From NCBI GenBank assembly GCA_016875875.1, contig VGOP01000009.1, positions 1-64,000 of the forward strand: a stretch of DNA of 64,000 bases, in the 5' to 3' direction. Numbering within the stretch: position 1 is the stretch's first letter; each line of letters begins with the position of its first letter. A program made the position numbers and the translations under genes. The notes beneath the pieces were generated by a model. The model was not told the DNA's origin. It was given only the letters and a program-made list of their open reading frames with translations, and searched no databases. This document shows, in pieces, positions 15,525-24,640 of this stretch. Origin of the DNA: Chloroflexota bacterium (lineage in GTDB: Bacteria; Chloroflexota; Dehalococcoidia; GIF9; UBA5629).

Positions 15525-16679
15525 CTAGCTTATCCCGGGTTTGGAATTCGGACCTAATTGTGCAGCAATCCTATTCAAGAGCTTGTCCAGGCCCCAGCCT
15601 TTTAAGGCTGAAATGGCTATCGTATTGCCGTCCGGTGGTTTTACAACCGTGATCAGGGCTAAAGCGTTCATTTCCTCCTGATTTTCAACAACCAAGTCCA
15701 TCTTATTCAGTACCGTAATCTGAGGCTTATTGGCCAGGTCGAGGTCGGCAAGTATCTCCTCTACTGTCTGGAACTGCTCAGCGGCGTCGTGATGAGTTAT
15801 GTCAACTATATGCAATAGTAAGTCGGCTTCGGTTAATTCCTCGAGTGTAGCTCTAAAGGCGGCAATTATTGATGGGGGCAATTTGTGAATGAAACCAACG
15901 GTATCAGTTAACAGAAATTGTTGTCCGTCGGGTAAAATCAAGCGCCGGGTCACCGGGTCTAGCGTGGAGAAAAGCTTGTCTTCAACCAAGACATCGGCTT
16001 GGCTCAAGGCGTTGAGCAAGGTGCTTTTACCAGCGTTGGTGTAGCCGACCAGGGCGACTATAGGAATATGGCTCTTCCTGCGCTTTTGACGATATAGTGC
16101 CCGATGCCGTCTTACTGCCTCAATTTGACTCTGGAGACGATGGATTCGTTTGCGGATGAGACGGCGGTCTGTCTCCAACTGTGATTCTCCGGGGCCTCTA
16201 GTGCCAATGCCACCACCTAGACGTTCAAGATGGCTCCACTGGCCAGCGAGGCGGGGTAAGAGATATTGGTGTTGGGCCAATTCTACCTGGAGTTGACCTT
16301 CGCGGGTTTGGGCTCGCCTGGCAAAGATATCCAGTATCAGTGCTGTACGGTCGATCACTTTGACTTCCAGAGCTTCTTCTAGGTTTCTCTGTTGCCGTGG
16401 TGATAGCTCATCATTGAAGATGACCACGCTGTATGGAGAATGCTCTCTGAGTTTAATTAGCTCTTCTAACTTTCCCTTGCCCAGATAATAAGTGGGAGAA
16501 GGCCTTTCTAGTTTCTGGGCTAGTCTGCCAATTACCTCGGCGCCGGCTGTCTTTGACAGATAAGATAATTCCTCCAGAGAACTTTCAATCGACCACTTGT
16601 CAGCGGAGGATTTGCTATCAACCCCAACCAGCAAAGCCTTCTCTTTTTCAGTTCGAGTTTTAAGTAAGGTTTGTCGCAT
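15525..16679 (-). CDS. hflX: GTPase HflX
   Basis: 384 residues. N-terminal HflX domain with the glycine-rich linker GGIGTRGPGESQLETDR, then a G domain with P-loop GYTNAGKST, switch II DTVGFIHKLP and NKMD. Binds the 50S ribosomal subunit and can split or rescue stalled ribosomes under stress. Follows dapL by 20 bases on the minus strand and is followed immediately by the small ferredoxin. All G motifs are intact. The start ATG at 16679 is used because the region upstream of it is dapL's stop and a short gap. Confidence 0.95.
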   Translation of the reverse strand: MRQTLLKTRTEKEKALLVGVDSKSSADKWSIESSLEELSYLSKTAGAEVIGRLAQKLERPSPTYYLGKGKLEELIKLREHSPYSVVIFNDELSPRQQRNLEEALEVKVIDRTALILDIFARRAQTREGQLQVELAQHQYLLPRLAGQWSHLERLGGGIGTRGPGESQLETDRRLIRKRIHRLQSQIEAVRRHRALYRQKRRKSHIPIVALVGYTNAGKSTLLNALSQADVLVEDKLFSTLDPVTRRLILPDGQQFLLTDTVGFIHKLPPSIIAAFRATLEELTEADLLLHIVDITHHDAAEQFQTVEEILADLDLANKPQITVLNKMDLVVENQEEMNALALITVVKPPDGNTIAISALKGWGLDKLLNRIAAQLGPNSKPGIS

Positions 16680-16699
16680 GTTTAAAACACTGTGTTAAA

Positions 16700-17872
16700 T
16701 TATTTTCCCTTAGCCTTGCGCCACTTCAGCAATTGGTTTATACCTTTATCAAGGCGGTCATCTGGTAAGGTTAGTGATAGACGGATGTAGCCTTCACCGG
16801 CTTTGCCATAGCCGGTTCCTGGGGTGACTGCCACATTAGCCCCGTCCAGTAATTCAGTGGTGAATTTTACTGACGTATAACCATCGGGTATCCTGGCCCA
16901 GAGGTAGAAGCTGGCTTTAGGTGGCTTAACTCTCAGGCCTATATCATTGAGAGCTTTGACCAGTTTGTCTCGACGTCGCTGGTAGATTGCGTTATGTTCG
17001 GCAATTGAGTCCTGAGGGCCTGTCAAAGCTTTGATGGCTGCTTGCTGAATTGCCTGTGGAATACCCGAGTCCAGGTTGGACTTGAACCGAAACAGAGCGT
17101 CTATCATTGTGGTGTTGCCCACAGCCATGCCTATCCGCCAGCCAGTCATGTTGTAAGTCTTGGACAAAGAATGAAATTCTACGCCGACTTCTCTAGCTTC
17201 AGGCACCTGCAGGAGGCTGGGTGGTTGATAGTTATCGAAGGCAACCTCCGTATAAGGGGCATCGTGGCATATAGCCAGGTTATATTTCTTAGCGAAATTT
17301 ACTGCCTTCTTGAAAAAAGCGATGTCAGCTACTGCTCCAGTGGGATTGTTTGGATAATTCAGCCATAGAAGTTTAGCCTTCTTAGCTATTTTCTCAGGGA
17401 TGGCTTCCAGGTCGGGAAGAAAGTCATTCTCCTCGGTCAAAGGCAAGAAATAAGGCTCACCGCCGGCCAGCAATATACTCATGGAGTATACCGGGTATCC
17501 CGGGTCAGGCACTAAAGCTATATCGCCAGGGTCGATGAAACAGAAGGAGATATGACCGACGCCTTCTTTGGAGCCGATGAGAGGCAATACTTCCTTGTTC
17601 GGGTCGAGTGTTACTCCAAAGCGCCTATGATACCACTGGGCGATGGCTTGGCAAAGTTCAGGCAGTCCTGCGGTTTCTGGGTAACGGTGATTAGTTGGGT
17701 CATGTGCTGCCTGACATAGCTTTTCGATGATGTGTTTTGGTGTTGGCATATCAGGGTCGCCTATGGCAAAGCTGATTACATCTTCTCCCCTAGCTTGCTT
17801 CTCAGCGATTTTGCGATTGATCTCTACAAATAGATACGGTGGAAGTTTATCAAGACGATGCGAAAATTTCAT
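16700..17872 (-). CDS. dapL: LL-diaminopimelate aminotransferase
   Basis: 390 residues from the ATG at 17872, which overlaps the dapF stop as ATGA and has GGAGAG eight bases ahead; a GTG nine bases earlier is less well placed. Fold-type I aminotransferase: LPPYLFVEI at the start, WLNYPNNPTGA, the PLP lysine in SLSKTYNMTGWRIG, and the Arg of the C-terminal domain in GEGYIRLSLT. Converts tetrahydrodipicolinate to LL-diaminopimelate in one step. The DapL call rather than a general aspartate aminotransferase is supported by dapF next door, which uses its product. Confidence 0.88.
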   Translation of the reverse strand: MKFSHRLDKLPPYLFVEINRKIAEKQARGEDVISFAIGDPDMPTPKHIIEKLCQAAHDPTNHRYPETAGLPELCQAIAQWYHRRFGVTLDPNKEVLPLIGSKEGVGHISFCFIDPGDIALVPDPGYPVYSMSILLAGGEPYFLPLTEENDFLPDLEAIPEKIAKKAKLLWLNYPNNPTGAVADIAFFKKAVNFAKKYNLAICHDAPYTEVAFDNYQPPSLLQVPEAREVGVEFHSLSKTYNMTGWRIGMAVGNTTMIDALFRFKSNLDSGIPQAIQQAAIKALTGPQDSIAEHNAIYQRRRDKLVKALNDIGLRVKPPKASFYLWARIPDGYTSVKFTTELLDGANVAVTPGTGYGKAGEGYIRLSLTLPDDRLDKGINQLLKWRKAKGK

Positions 17873-18729
17873 TTTGGCCACTCTCCAGTAAAAACTTCTT
17901 CAACTGGTCCGCTTAGATATAACTCCCCTGCCCCATCCATGGTTATGGTTAAGTTACCGCCTGGTAACATTATGTCAACCTCATTGTCTGTGTAACCTTT
18001 CAGTTTGGCAATTGTGGCTATGGCACAGGCGCCACTGCCACAAGATAGAGTTTCGCCGGCTCCCCGTTCCCAGACTCTGGCTTCTATTTTGTTGCGATTT
18101 AAAACATTTGCTACCTCAAAGTTCGCCCGTTCCGGAAACATGGAATGGTTTTCTACCTGTGGTCCTATTTCAGAAAGAGGAAAACCAGCTACAGGTTGGG
18201 ATAAAAAGCTTACAGCATGAGGGTTTCCCATGGACACAAATGACATATTCAGCTTTTCTCCCGCTATCTGCAGAGGATAATCCAGTATCGGTATTATGTC
18301 AACTCCCCCCCTCCCTTTTTGTGACTTGTCTATTATTACTGGTATATCTTCAGCCCTGAAGCTGGGCTTGCCCATATTCACTTTGGCATGGCTAACTTTA
18401 CCCTGGGACATAGAAGCCTTGATGGTTCTAATGCCTGCCATGGTCTCCACGGTTAAGTTTGGTCCGGGAATTATTTTTCTATCAATGACGTATTTGGCGA
18501 AGCATCTTAAGCCATTGCCGCTTACCTCAGCCTCGGAGCCGTCGGAGTTGAAAAGCCGCATTTTTAAGCTGGCAGTATGTGAAGTTATTACCAGCATTAT
18601 GCCATCGGCACCTGCACCGAAATAGCGGTGGCACATATCTCGTGCTAACTTTTGCCAGTCCCGCTCCATATTTCGGGCATCTATCAAGATGAAGTCGTTC
18701 CCGGTAGCCTGCAATTTAGCGAATTTCAT
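17869..18729 (-). CDS. dapF: Diaminopimelate epimerase
   Basis: 286 residues. Two mirror halves, each with its catalytic cysteine: GNGLRCFAKYV and ETLSCGSGACAI; start MKFAKLQATGNDF is canonical. Interconverts LL- and meso-diaminopimelate for lysine (and, where present, peptidoglycan). Overlaps miaA by 14 bases upstream and dapL by 4 downstream, so translation is coupled. Together with dapL it makes the short aminotransferase route to lysine. Confidence 0.97.
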   Translation of the reverse strand: MKFAKLQATGNDFILIDARNMERDWQKLARDMCHRYFGAGADGIMLVITSHTASLKMRLFNSDGSEAEVSGNGLRCFAKYVIDRKIIPGPNLTVETMAGIRTIKASMSQGKVSHAKVNMGKPSFRAEDIPVIIDKSQKGRGGVDIIPILDYPLQIAGEKLNMSFVSMGNPHAVSFLSQPVAGFPLSEIGPQVENHSMFPERANFEVANVLNRNKIEARVWERGAGETLSCGSGACAIATIAKLKGYTDNEVDIMLPGGNLTITMDGAGELYLSGPVEEVFTGEWPK

Positions 18730-19666
18730 GATCGACCTGCTTGCCGTGAATACCAGCCAGAAAGGATGACACTAAGTCAGTTGTTTCTTTCTGTATGTCA
18801 TCATATTCATTTAGCCAGTGAATTCTGATATCATCCAAGTGGAGCCAGGCATATTGGCGGCGGACGTAGCGATGTGTTTCATATTTCATCTGCTGAACTG
18901 CTGTAGGCAAATCCAACTTGTCTTGAAGAAACATGCCTATCTGTTTATAGCCTATGCCAGACATGGAAGATAAATCCAGGCTATAGCCTTTTGCCATTAA
19001 GTCTGTCACTTCGTCCACTAGTCCTTGTTTTATCATCTCGTCCACCCGGGAGTCAATTCTACGATATAAATTTTCTCTCTGCATAGTTAAGCCGATGATT
19101 AGGATTGGATATTGTGGCGGTTGTTTTTGCCATAGCTGGGAGGCATGTTGTCCGGTTGCCCTGCATATCTCCAAAGCCCTGATGATCCGTCGCAGATTGG
19201 TAGGCATAATCTTGATGGCAGCCACCGGGTCTATTTTCTGCAGTTCTTGATACAAAGTGTAGCCACCTTCTTCTTTGGCTCTCATCTCAAGGCTATGCCT
19301 GAGTTCGACATCGGGAGCCACCGGTGGTATTTTCCAGCCTTCTATTATTGACCAAACATAGAGACCGCTGCCACCAACCAGGAGAGGAAGTTTTTGCCGC
19401 TGTTGGATATTTTCAATTGCCTCAAGAGCCAGTTTCTGGTAGATGGCTAAGCTGAAGGATTCATCAGGGTTAATTATATCGATAAGGTGATGTCGAACCA
19501 ATGATAGCTCGGTGTGGTTGGGCTTGGCTGTGCCGATGTTCATGTGGCGATAAACTTGCCGACTATCAGCATTTACTATCTCACCGTCGAAATCTCGGGC
19601 TAGGCTTAAAGCAAGCTGGCTTTTACCTACTGCTGTTGGACCGATAACAGCAACAAGGCATTTCAT
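18716..19666 (-). CDS. miaA: tRNA dimethylallyltransferase
   Basis: 316 residues. P-loop GPTAVGKSQLAL, NADSRQVYRHMNIGTAKP, the HHLIDI motif and GGSGLYVWSI, then the C-terminal SMSGIGYKQIG. Adds a dimethylallyl group to A37 of tRNAs reading UNN codons. The methylthio partner MiaB is encoded at 29731 in this window, so ms2i6A is probably made. Overlaps tpiA by 4 bases and dapF by 14. Confidence 0.97.
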   Translation of the reverse strand: MKCLVAVIGPTAVGKSQLALSLARDFDGEIVNADSRQVYRHMNIGTAKPNHTELSLVRHHLIDIINPDESFSLAIYQKLALEAIENIQQRQKLPLLVGGSGLYVWSIIEGWKIPPVAPDVELRHSLEMRAKEEGGYTLYQELQKIDPVAAIKIMPTNLRRIIRALEICRATGQHASQLWQKQPPQYPILIIGLTMQRENLYRRIDSRVDEMIKQGLVDEVTDLMAKGYSLDLSSMSGIGYKQIGMFLQDKLDLPTAVQQMKYETHRYVRRQYAWLHLDDIRIHWLNEYDDIQKETTDLVSSFLAGIHGKQVDHEIR

Positions 19667-20427
19667 TGGGTTGATTTGAGACTGGCTGTCTGCCTGACGA
19701 TGCTTACGAACTCGTCAGCTTTAAGGCTGGCGCCACCTACCAGAGCACCATCGATGTCAGATTTGGCAATGAATTCAGCGATGTTGCTGCCGGTGACGCT
19801 GCCACCGTACAGTATTCGCACTGTTTTGGCTGTTTCCTTGCCCCACATATTGCCTAGTATACCGCGAATAAGGCTGATTGTAGCATTGGCTTGTTTTCCT
19901 GTAGCTGCTTTCCCTGTGCCGATAGCCCAGATTGGCTCGTAGGCGATAACCAGTTGGCTTGTAGGATTTATGCCTGCTAAACCTGACTTTACCTGCCTGG
20001 TTATTTTCTGTTCTGTTCTGCCAGCCTCGTTATCTTCCAGGCTTTCGCCGACACATAAAATAGGCTTAAGTCCGGATTCTAAGGCTTTCTTTACTTTTTT
20101 ATTGACTAGCTCGTCTGTCTCGGCGAAATATTGCCTGCGCTCTGAATGGCCCAGGATGACAAAATCACACAGGTCAGTGAGCATAAGGGGCGATGTTTCG
20201 CCAGTATAAGCACCTTTATCTTCAAAATACATGTTCTGGGCGCCGAGCTTAATGGATGTGCCTTCGATTAGTCCTTTTATGGCAGCTAGCGAGATGAATG
20301 GTGGGCATAGTACCTTCTCCACACTGTCTATGCTAGCCAGTTCGGACAGCATAGCTCGAACAAGTTTTTCAGCCTCTTCAAGCCTGGTGTTCATTTTCCA
20401 GTTGCCGGAGATTAATGGTTTTTGCAT
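19663..20427 (-). CDS. tpiA: Triosephosphate isomerase
   Basis: 254 residues from the ATG at 20427 with GGAG six bases ahead; a TTG at 20439 is a poorer start. SGNWKMN with the catalytic Lys, GHSERRQYF with the catalytic His, AYEPIWAIGTG with the catalytic Glu, and the phosphate-binding LYGGSV. Interconverts dihydroxyacetone phosphate and glyceraldehyde 3-phosphate. One base after the apgM stop, in a run of three lower-glycolysis genes. Confidence 0.98.
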   Translation of the reverse strand: MQKPLISGNWKMNTRLEEAEKLVRAMLSELASIDSVEKVLCPPFISLAAIKGLIEGTSIKLGAQNMYFEDKGAYTGETSPLMLTDLCDFVILGHSERRQYFAETDELVNKKVKKALESGLKPILCVGESLEDNEAGRTEQKITRQVKSGLAGINPTSQLVIAYEPIWAIGTGKAATGKQANATISLIRGILGNMWGKETAKTVRILYGGSVTGSNIAEFIAKSDIDGALVGGASLKADEFVSIVRQTASLKSTQ

Positions 20428-20428
20428 A

Positions 20429-21634
20429 TCAGGCTCCAAATTTTGTTAATTTCAAAGCATTGGCCATAGCCAAAGGCATTATATCTGTGGCAGGGATTCT
20501 GCCCAGTCCACCTGAGAGACAGGCTGATTCAGAGAATTCCTTAGCATTGTCAGGCCGACACCATTGAGAGTAAAGCAAAAGAGGTACTGGATGCCAGCTG
20601 TGCCCTTTTAGCATGGCCGGCGTTGAATGGTCACCGGTAACAATGATAACCTCAGGTTTTAGATTCAGTAGTTGAGGGAGAGCCGAATCAACCTGCTCGA
20701 TGACCTTGACTTTTCTCTCGAAATCCCCGTCCTCACCGGCACTGTCTGCGTGTTTGACGTGAATATAGAAGAAATCGTGTTTGTTGTAGCAGTCGGTCAG
20801 GATCTTTAGTTCCTCTTGGATGCCACCATCGGTGCTGAATACTTCCATTCCTACCAGCTTGGCAAGCCCCTTATACATGGGGTAGACGGCTATGGCTGCT
20901 GGCGTCAGCTTATATATCTCACTCATAGATGGGATGTCAGGTAGTTTAGAGAAGCCTCGGAGTAGAATCATATTAGCCGGGTGATTTCCTGCCAAAATTC
21001 TTTTAGCCTGTTTGATAAACTCGTTTATGAGACCAGCTGTGTGCTTGGCTGTTGCTTTTGTGTTCTTTGACGGATAGGGAGCTACGCCTATCTTTTGTGG
21101 GTCAGTATCGTTAAGTTCAGCATGTAACTCTTTGCCGCGTAGAACAAATGAAAACCGATGTTCTTTAACCGGTAAGACAAGAAGCTCGACTCCTTCCAAC
21201 TTTATCTGGCCTAACAGCTTGCACAGTTCGATGCATTTATCCGTGTTAATACGTCCGGCTCTTCGGTCAGTGATAAGCCCTTTATCATCAACTGTGCAGA
21301 AATTGCCTCGAGCAGCAACATCGCTCTTTTTGAGCTCAAAACCAATTCCTAGTGTTTCCAGAACACCTCGCCCGATGGTAAACTTGAGTGGGTCATAGCC
21401 GAATAGTGCCAGGTGGCCAGAACCGCTTCCCGGAGTAATCCCCGGGCTTACCGGGTCAGTAAGTCCACATATTCCCTGCTTAGCTAAGAGGTCGAGGTAA
21501 GGGGTTTTAGCTGTCTCAAGCTCCGTTTTGCCGGTCTTGGCGTCAGGTAATCCACCTAGACCATCGATGACCAGCATCACTATCTTGGATAGTGAAACCA
21601 TGCTGATCTGCCTTATTTCTTCTAGTGGAATCAT
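20429..21634 (-). CDS. apgM: Cofactor-independent phosphoglycerate mutase, archaeal type
   Basis: 401 residues, shorter than the ~510-residue bacterial GpmI and matching the archaeal ApgM family. [15 protein letters not shown] carries the first metal Asp, then the Ser nucleophile region [16 protein letters not shown], and late metal ligands [14 protein letters not shown] and [20 protein letters not shown]. Interconverts 3- and 2-phosphoglycerate. The ATG at 21634 overlaps the pgk stop (ATGA); a second Met 11 codons later is an alternative start. An archaeal-type enzyme in a bacterial operon is typical of some anaerobic lineages. Confidence 0.93.
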   Translation of the reverse strand: MIPLEEIRQISMVSLSKIVMLVIDGLGGLPDAKTGKTELETAKTPYLDLLAKQGICGLTDPVSPGITPGSGSGHLALFGYDPLKFTIGRGVLETLGIGFELKKSDVAARGNFCTVDDKGLITDRRAGRINTDKCIELCKLLGQIKLEGVELLVLPVKEHRFSFVLRGKELHAELNDTDPQKIGVAPYPSKNTKATAKHTAGLINEFIKQAKRILAGNHPANMILLRGFSKLPDIPSMSEIYKLTPAAIAVYPMYKGLAKLVGMEVFSTDGGIQEELKILTDCYNKHDFFYIHVKHADSAGEDGDFERKVKVIEQVDSALPQLLNLKPEVIIVTGDHSTPAMLKGHSWHPVPLLLYSQWCRPDNAKEFSESACLSGGLGRIPATDIMPLAMANALKLTKFGA

Positions 21635-22824
21635 TTCACCTTATCCAATAGCGCAGCCACACCGGGCAGCGTCTTTCCTTCCAGGAAATTCAGGCTGGCG
21701 CCGCCACCTGTTGAGACATGCGTCATTTTATTTGCCAGGTTCATCTCTTGAACGATCTCAGCCGTTGAACCACCACCGACAACGGTCGTTGCTTTCAGGC
21801 TAGCCAGTAATTCGGCTATCGCCTTAGTTCCCTGGGAAAACTGTGGTATCTCATAAACCCCCATAGGACCGTTCCAAAAAACCGTTCGGCATTGTTTTAG
21901 TTGTTGGGAAAAGAGTTCAATAGTTTGAGGGCCGATATCGGCAATACTTTTGTTTGCAGGTATATTGGTTATTGGGACTATCTCGCCTGTAGCTTCTACG
22001 CTTATGTTATTAGCAACAAGAACATCTATGGGCAGAAGTAAAGCTCCCGCGTTTTTTTTGGCAGTTTCCATCAATTCCCGAGCCAGACTTTGTTTGTCAG
22101 CTTCGACTAGAGACAACCCTACTTCGTAGCCTCGGGCTTTCAGGAAGGTGGCTGCCATGCCGCCACCGATGAGCAGCAGGTCGACTTTGTCCAGAATATT
22201 TTGAATCAAGCCGATTTTATCACTGACTTTGGCGCCTCCTAATAAAGCACCGAAGGGATGTTCAGGACTGGTTAGAAGGCTGCCGAGGGCCTCCAATTCT
22301 TTTTCCATCAGAAAGCCAGCGACTGCTGGCAGGTATTTAGTTACACCTACTGTTGAGGCATGGGCTCGGTGAGCAGTACCAAAGGCATCGTCTACATAGG
22401 TGTCAGCCAGCCTGGCTAAGGCTTGGGCAAAAGAGGAGTCATTGGTTTCCTCCTCAGCATGAAAGCGGATGTTTTCCAGAAGCAGAATATCGCCTTCCTT
22501 AAGATTATTTACTGCTTTTTCCACATCAGCACCTGTACAGCCAGAGGCAGTTGATACTGGCAAGTTTATGAGTTGGGAAAGCCGCTGTGCAATGGGAGCC
22601 ATTCGCAGTCCGTCGACTACCTTGCCATCCGGGCGTCCCAAGTGGGAACATATAATAATTTTTGCCTTATGCTCAACCAGGTATTTTATGGTGGGCAGAG
22701 CGGCTCGAATGCGGCTATCATCGGTAATATCGCCTGTCTTTATATCCAGCGGCACGTTGAAGTCAACTCTGACCAAAACTCTCTTTCCATTGACTTCCAG
22801 GTCGCGAATGGTTTTTTTAGCCAA
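21631..22824 (-). CDS. pgk: Phosphoglycerate kinase
   Basis: 397 residues, full length. [38 protein letters not shown] and [10 protein letters not shown] are all present, as is the hinge region [10 protein letters not shown]. Transfers phosphate between 1,3-bisphosphoglycerate and ADP. Start is TTG, preceded by AAGGAGAC, and overlaps the cooC stop by 8 bases. Operon order cooC-pgk-apgM-tpiA. Confidence 0.98.
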   Translation of the reverse strand: MAKKTIRDLEVNGKRVLVRVDFNVPLDIKTGDITDDSRIRAALPTIKYLVEHKAKIIICSHLGRPDGKVVDGLRMAPIAQRLSQLINLPVSTASGCTGADVEKAVNNLKEGDILLLENIRFHAEEETNDSSFAQALARLADTYVDDAFGTAHRAHASTVGVTKYLPAVAGFLMEKELEALGSLLTSPEHPFGALLGGAKVSDKIGLIQNILDKVDLLLIGGGMAATFLKARGYEVGLSLVEADKQSLARELMETAKKNAGALLLPIDVLVANNISVEATGEIVPITNIPANKSIADIGPQTIELFSQQLKQCRTVFWNGPMGVYEIPQFSQGTKAIAELLASLKATTVVGGGSTAEIVQEMNLANKMTHVSTGGGASLNFLEGKTLPGVAALLDKVK

Positions 22825-23608
22825 CCTGTCTCCTTGATATGATTTGTTCCAGCCTTTTCTTTATGTTCTTGGCTTCGGCAACTGCTGCTGGAGCCGTTTC
22901 GAATACGCTTTTTCCCAGCCGATCGGCGGTGGCGACTTCAGGGTGATAATTAATAAAACCCAGCACCTCAAAGTCGGACAAGTTGTCAGCAATGAACTGA
23001 CGCTCGTCGTCATCGTGTGTTTTCGAGCCAACTACATAGCATTTTTTGACGCCTAGGTCTTTGGCTAAACGTTGAACGGCTCGAGCGGTCTGAAAACTGC
23101 GTTGCCCCGGTTCAACTACTATAATGAAAGCATCCACGCCTTTAGCCGTTCCACGTCCCAGATTCTCTACGCCGGCATCCATGTCCATAATGACCACCTC
23201 TGATCTGCTTAACACGAGATGGCTGACAAGGCTCTTTAGCAAGGCCCCCTCTGGACACAGGCAGCCGCTGCCTCCTTTTTTAACCGTTCCCATGACTAGG
23301 AGCTTTATGCCGTCTTTTTGAATGGAAAACCGCTCAGGAATATCGTCGACTTTAGGATTCAGCTTGAAGAATGTACCGAAGCTGCTGGGTTTAGCTCCGG
23401 TGCGTTCCTGTATCAGTTCTTGGAGTTCAGCGATTGGAGTTATTCGACTAGACTCGTCAGCGCTAATGCCCAAAGCTGTAGCTAAGTTAGCATCCGGGTT
23501 TGCATCAATGGCTATAACCTTGTTGCCTTCAGTTGAATATATCCAGGTTAGAAGGCTTGCTAATGTGGTTTTGCCTACGCCACCCTTGCCAGTAATAGCC
23601 AGTTTCAT
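22817..23608 (-). CDS. cooC: CooC-type ATPase (nickel insertion into CO dehydrogenase)
   Basis: 263 residues. MinD/ParA-fold ATPase with deviant Walker A GKGGVGKTTLAS, a Cys-Leu-Cys pair in GCLCPEGALL (the CooC metal-binding motif), VIMDMDAGVENLGRG (Walker B) and VVGSKTHDD. CooC proteins deliver nickel to the C-cluster of carbon monoxide dehydrogenase. No CODH genes lie in this window, but the motif is diagnostic. It heads the glycolysis/lysine operon, an unusual position. Promoter not clearly identified. Confidence 0.88.
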   Translation of the reverse strand: MKLAITGKGGVGKTTLASLLTWIYSTEGNKVIAIDANPDANLATALGISADESSRITPIAELQELIQERTGAKPSSFGTFFKLNPKVDDIPERFSIQKDGIKLLVMGTVKKGGSGCLCPEGALLKSLVSHLVLSRSEVVIMDMDAGVENLGRGTAKGVDAFIIVVEPGQRSFQTARAVQRLAKDLGVKKCYVVGSKTHDDDERQFIADNLSDFEVLGFINYHPEVATADRLGKSVFETAPAAVAEAKNIKKRLEQIISRRQVG

Positions 23609-23767
23609 ATTTTATTGAATAGCGTTAAGAAAGTTTCGTATGCTTGTGGATTATTCCCGATCATCGGATTATCTTTTTTGTAACAAATCTACGTGGAGTA
23701 TATCTGATGGCAGAGACAAAATCAAGGTATTTTGCCTTCAAATAGGTTCTCAAGGTGATTGCAGCAA

Positions 23768-23776
23768 TGCTATAAT
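23768..23776 (+). promoter_or_regulatory. Extended -10 promoter of tyrA, likely leaderless
   Basis: TGCTATAAT matches the extended -10 consensus exactly. Its last base is 7 bases before the tyrA ATG at 23783, so the transcript should start at or next to the start codon. No -35 box of quality is present, as expected for an extended -10. Confidence 0.55.
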
Positions 23777-23782
23777 AGGACA

Positions 23783-24640
23783 ATGCGCATAGCTATTATC
23801 GGGCTGGGTCTTATCGGGGGTTCTATAGGATTAGCTTTGAAACAGGCCGATTGGCGAGAGGCAGAGATAATTGGTTATGCTCGCCGTCGGGAAACAGGCA
23901 CTTTGGCTCTGAAGTCAGGTGCTGTCGATAAGGTTGAATCAAACCTATGTGGCGCGGTCAAGGGGGCTGATATCATCATCATTGCTACACCGGCCCTGAC
24001 TTTAAAAGATGTTTTCACACAAATAACTCCTGGGTTGACAGCTGATTCTATTGTTACAGATACTGCCAGTACTAAGGTGCAGGTTATGCAATGGGCAGAA
24101 GAGCTGTTGCCGTCAGGGACAAACTTTGTTGGCGGTCATCCCATGGCGGGTAAGGAGATTCAAGGCATTAAAGCTGCTGAAGCCGGCCTGTTCCATAATT
24201 GCATTTATTGTTTGACACCATTGCCGCAGGCCAAGCCAGCAGCGATCCAGGCTGTAAAGGATATGGTAAAGACGCTGGGGGCTGTTCCCCTTGTCATTGG
24301 CGCCCAAGAACACGACAGATTGGTAGCTGGCATTAGTCACTTACCACTATTACTGTCGGTGGCTCTGGTCTCAACAACTACCAAAGATCCCTCTTGGCGG
24401 CAGATGTCGCGTCTAGCAGCCAGTGGTTATCGAGACCTTACTCGCTTGGCTTCAGGGAATCCAGAAGTTAGTGCACATATATGCCTTAGCAATCAGGCTG
24501 CGATTGTCTCTTGGATTGATACGTTTATTGATGAACTAGAAAGACTACGTAACATGATAGCCGATGGGACTGATGAAATAGAGAAAGCTCTAGCTCTAGC
24601 TCATGAGGCGAGGCAAAAATGGCTGGGAAAACGCTACTAA
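23783..24640 (+). CDS. tyrA: Prephenate dehydrogenase
   Basis: 285 residues from the ATG at 23783, where the protein begins MRIAIIGLGLIGGSIG with the NAD motif; an upstream ATG would add eight unlikely residues and precede the predicted transcription start. Catalytic His in GGHPMAG, and AQEHDRLVAGISHLPLL for substrate binding. Oxidatively decarboxylates prephenate to 4-hydroxyphenylpyruvate for tyrosine. Overlaps aroA by 22 bases. No ACT domain at the C-terminus, so feedback control by that route is absent. Confidence 0.95.
   Translation: MRIAIIGLGLIGGSIGLALKQADWREAEIIGYARRRETGTLALKSGAVDKVESNLCGAVKGADIIIIATPALTLKDVFTQITPGLTADSIVTDTASTKVQVMQWAEELLPSGTNFVGGHPMAGKEIQGIKAAEAGLFHNCIYCLTPLPQAKPAAIQAVKDMVKTLGAVPLVIGAQEHDRLVAGISHLPLLLSVALVSTTTKDPSWRQMSRLAASGYRDLTRLASGNPEVSAHICLSNQAAIVSWIDTFIDELERLRNMIADGTDEIEKALALAHEARQKWLGKRY

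Noticed and set aside
23657-23667. CCGATCATCGG palindrome between cooC and tyrA
   Set aside because: Five-base arms only, not aligned with either promoter; could be chance.
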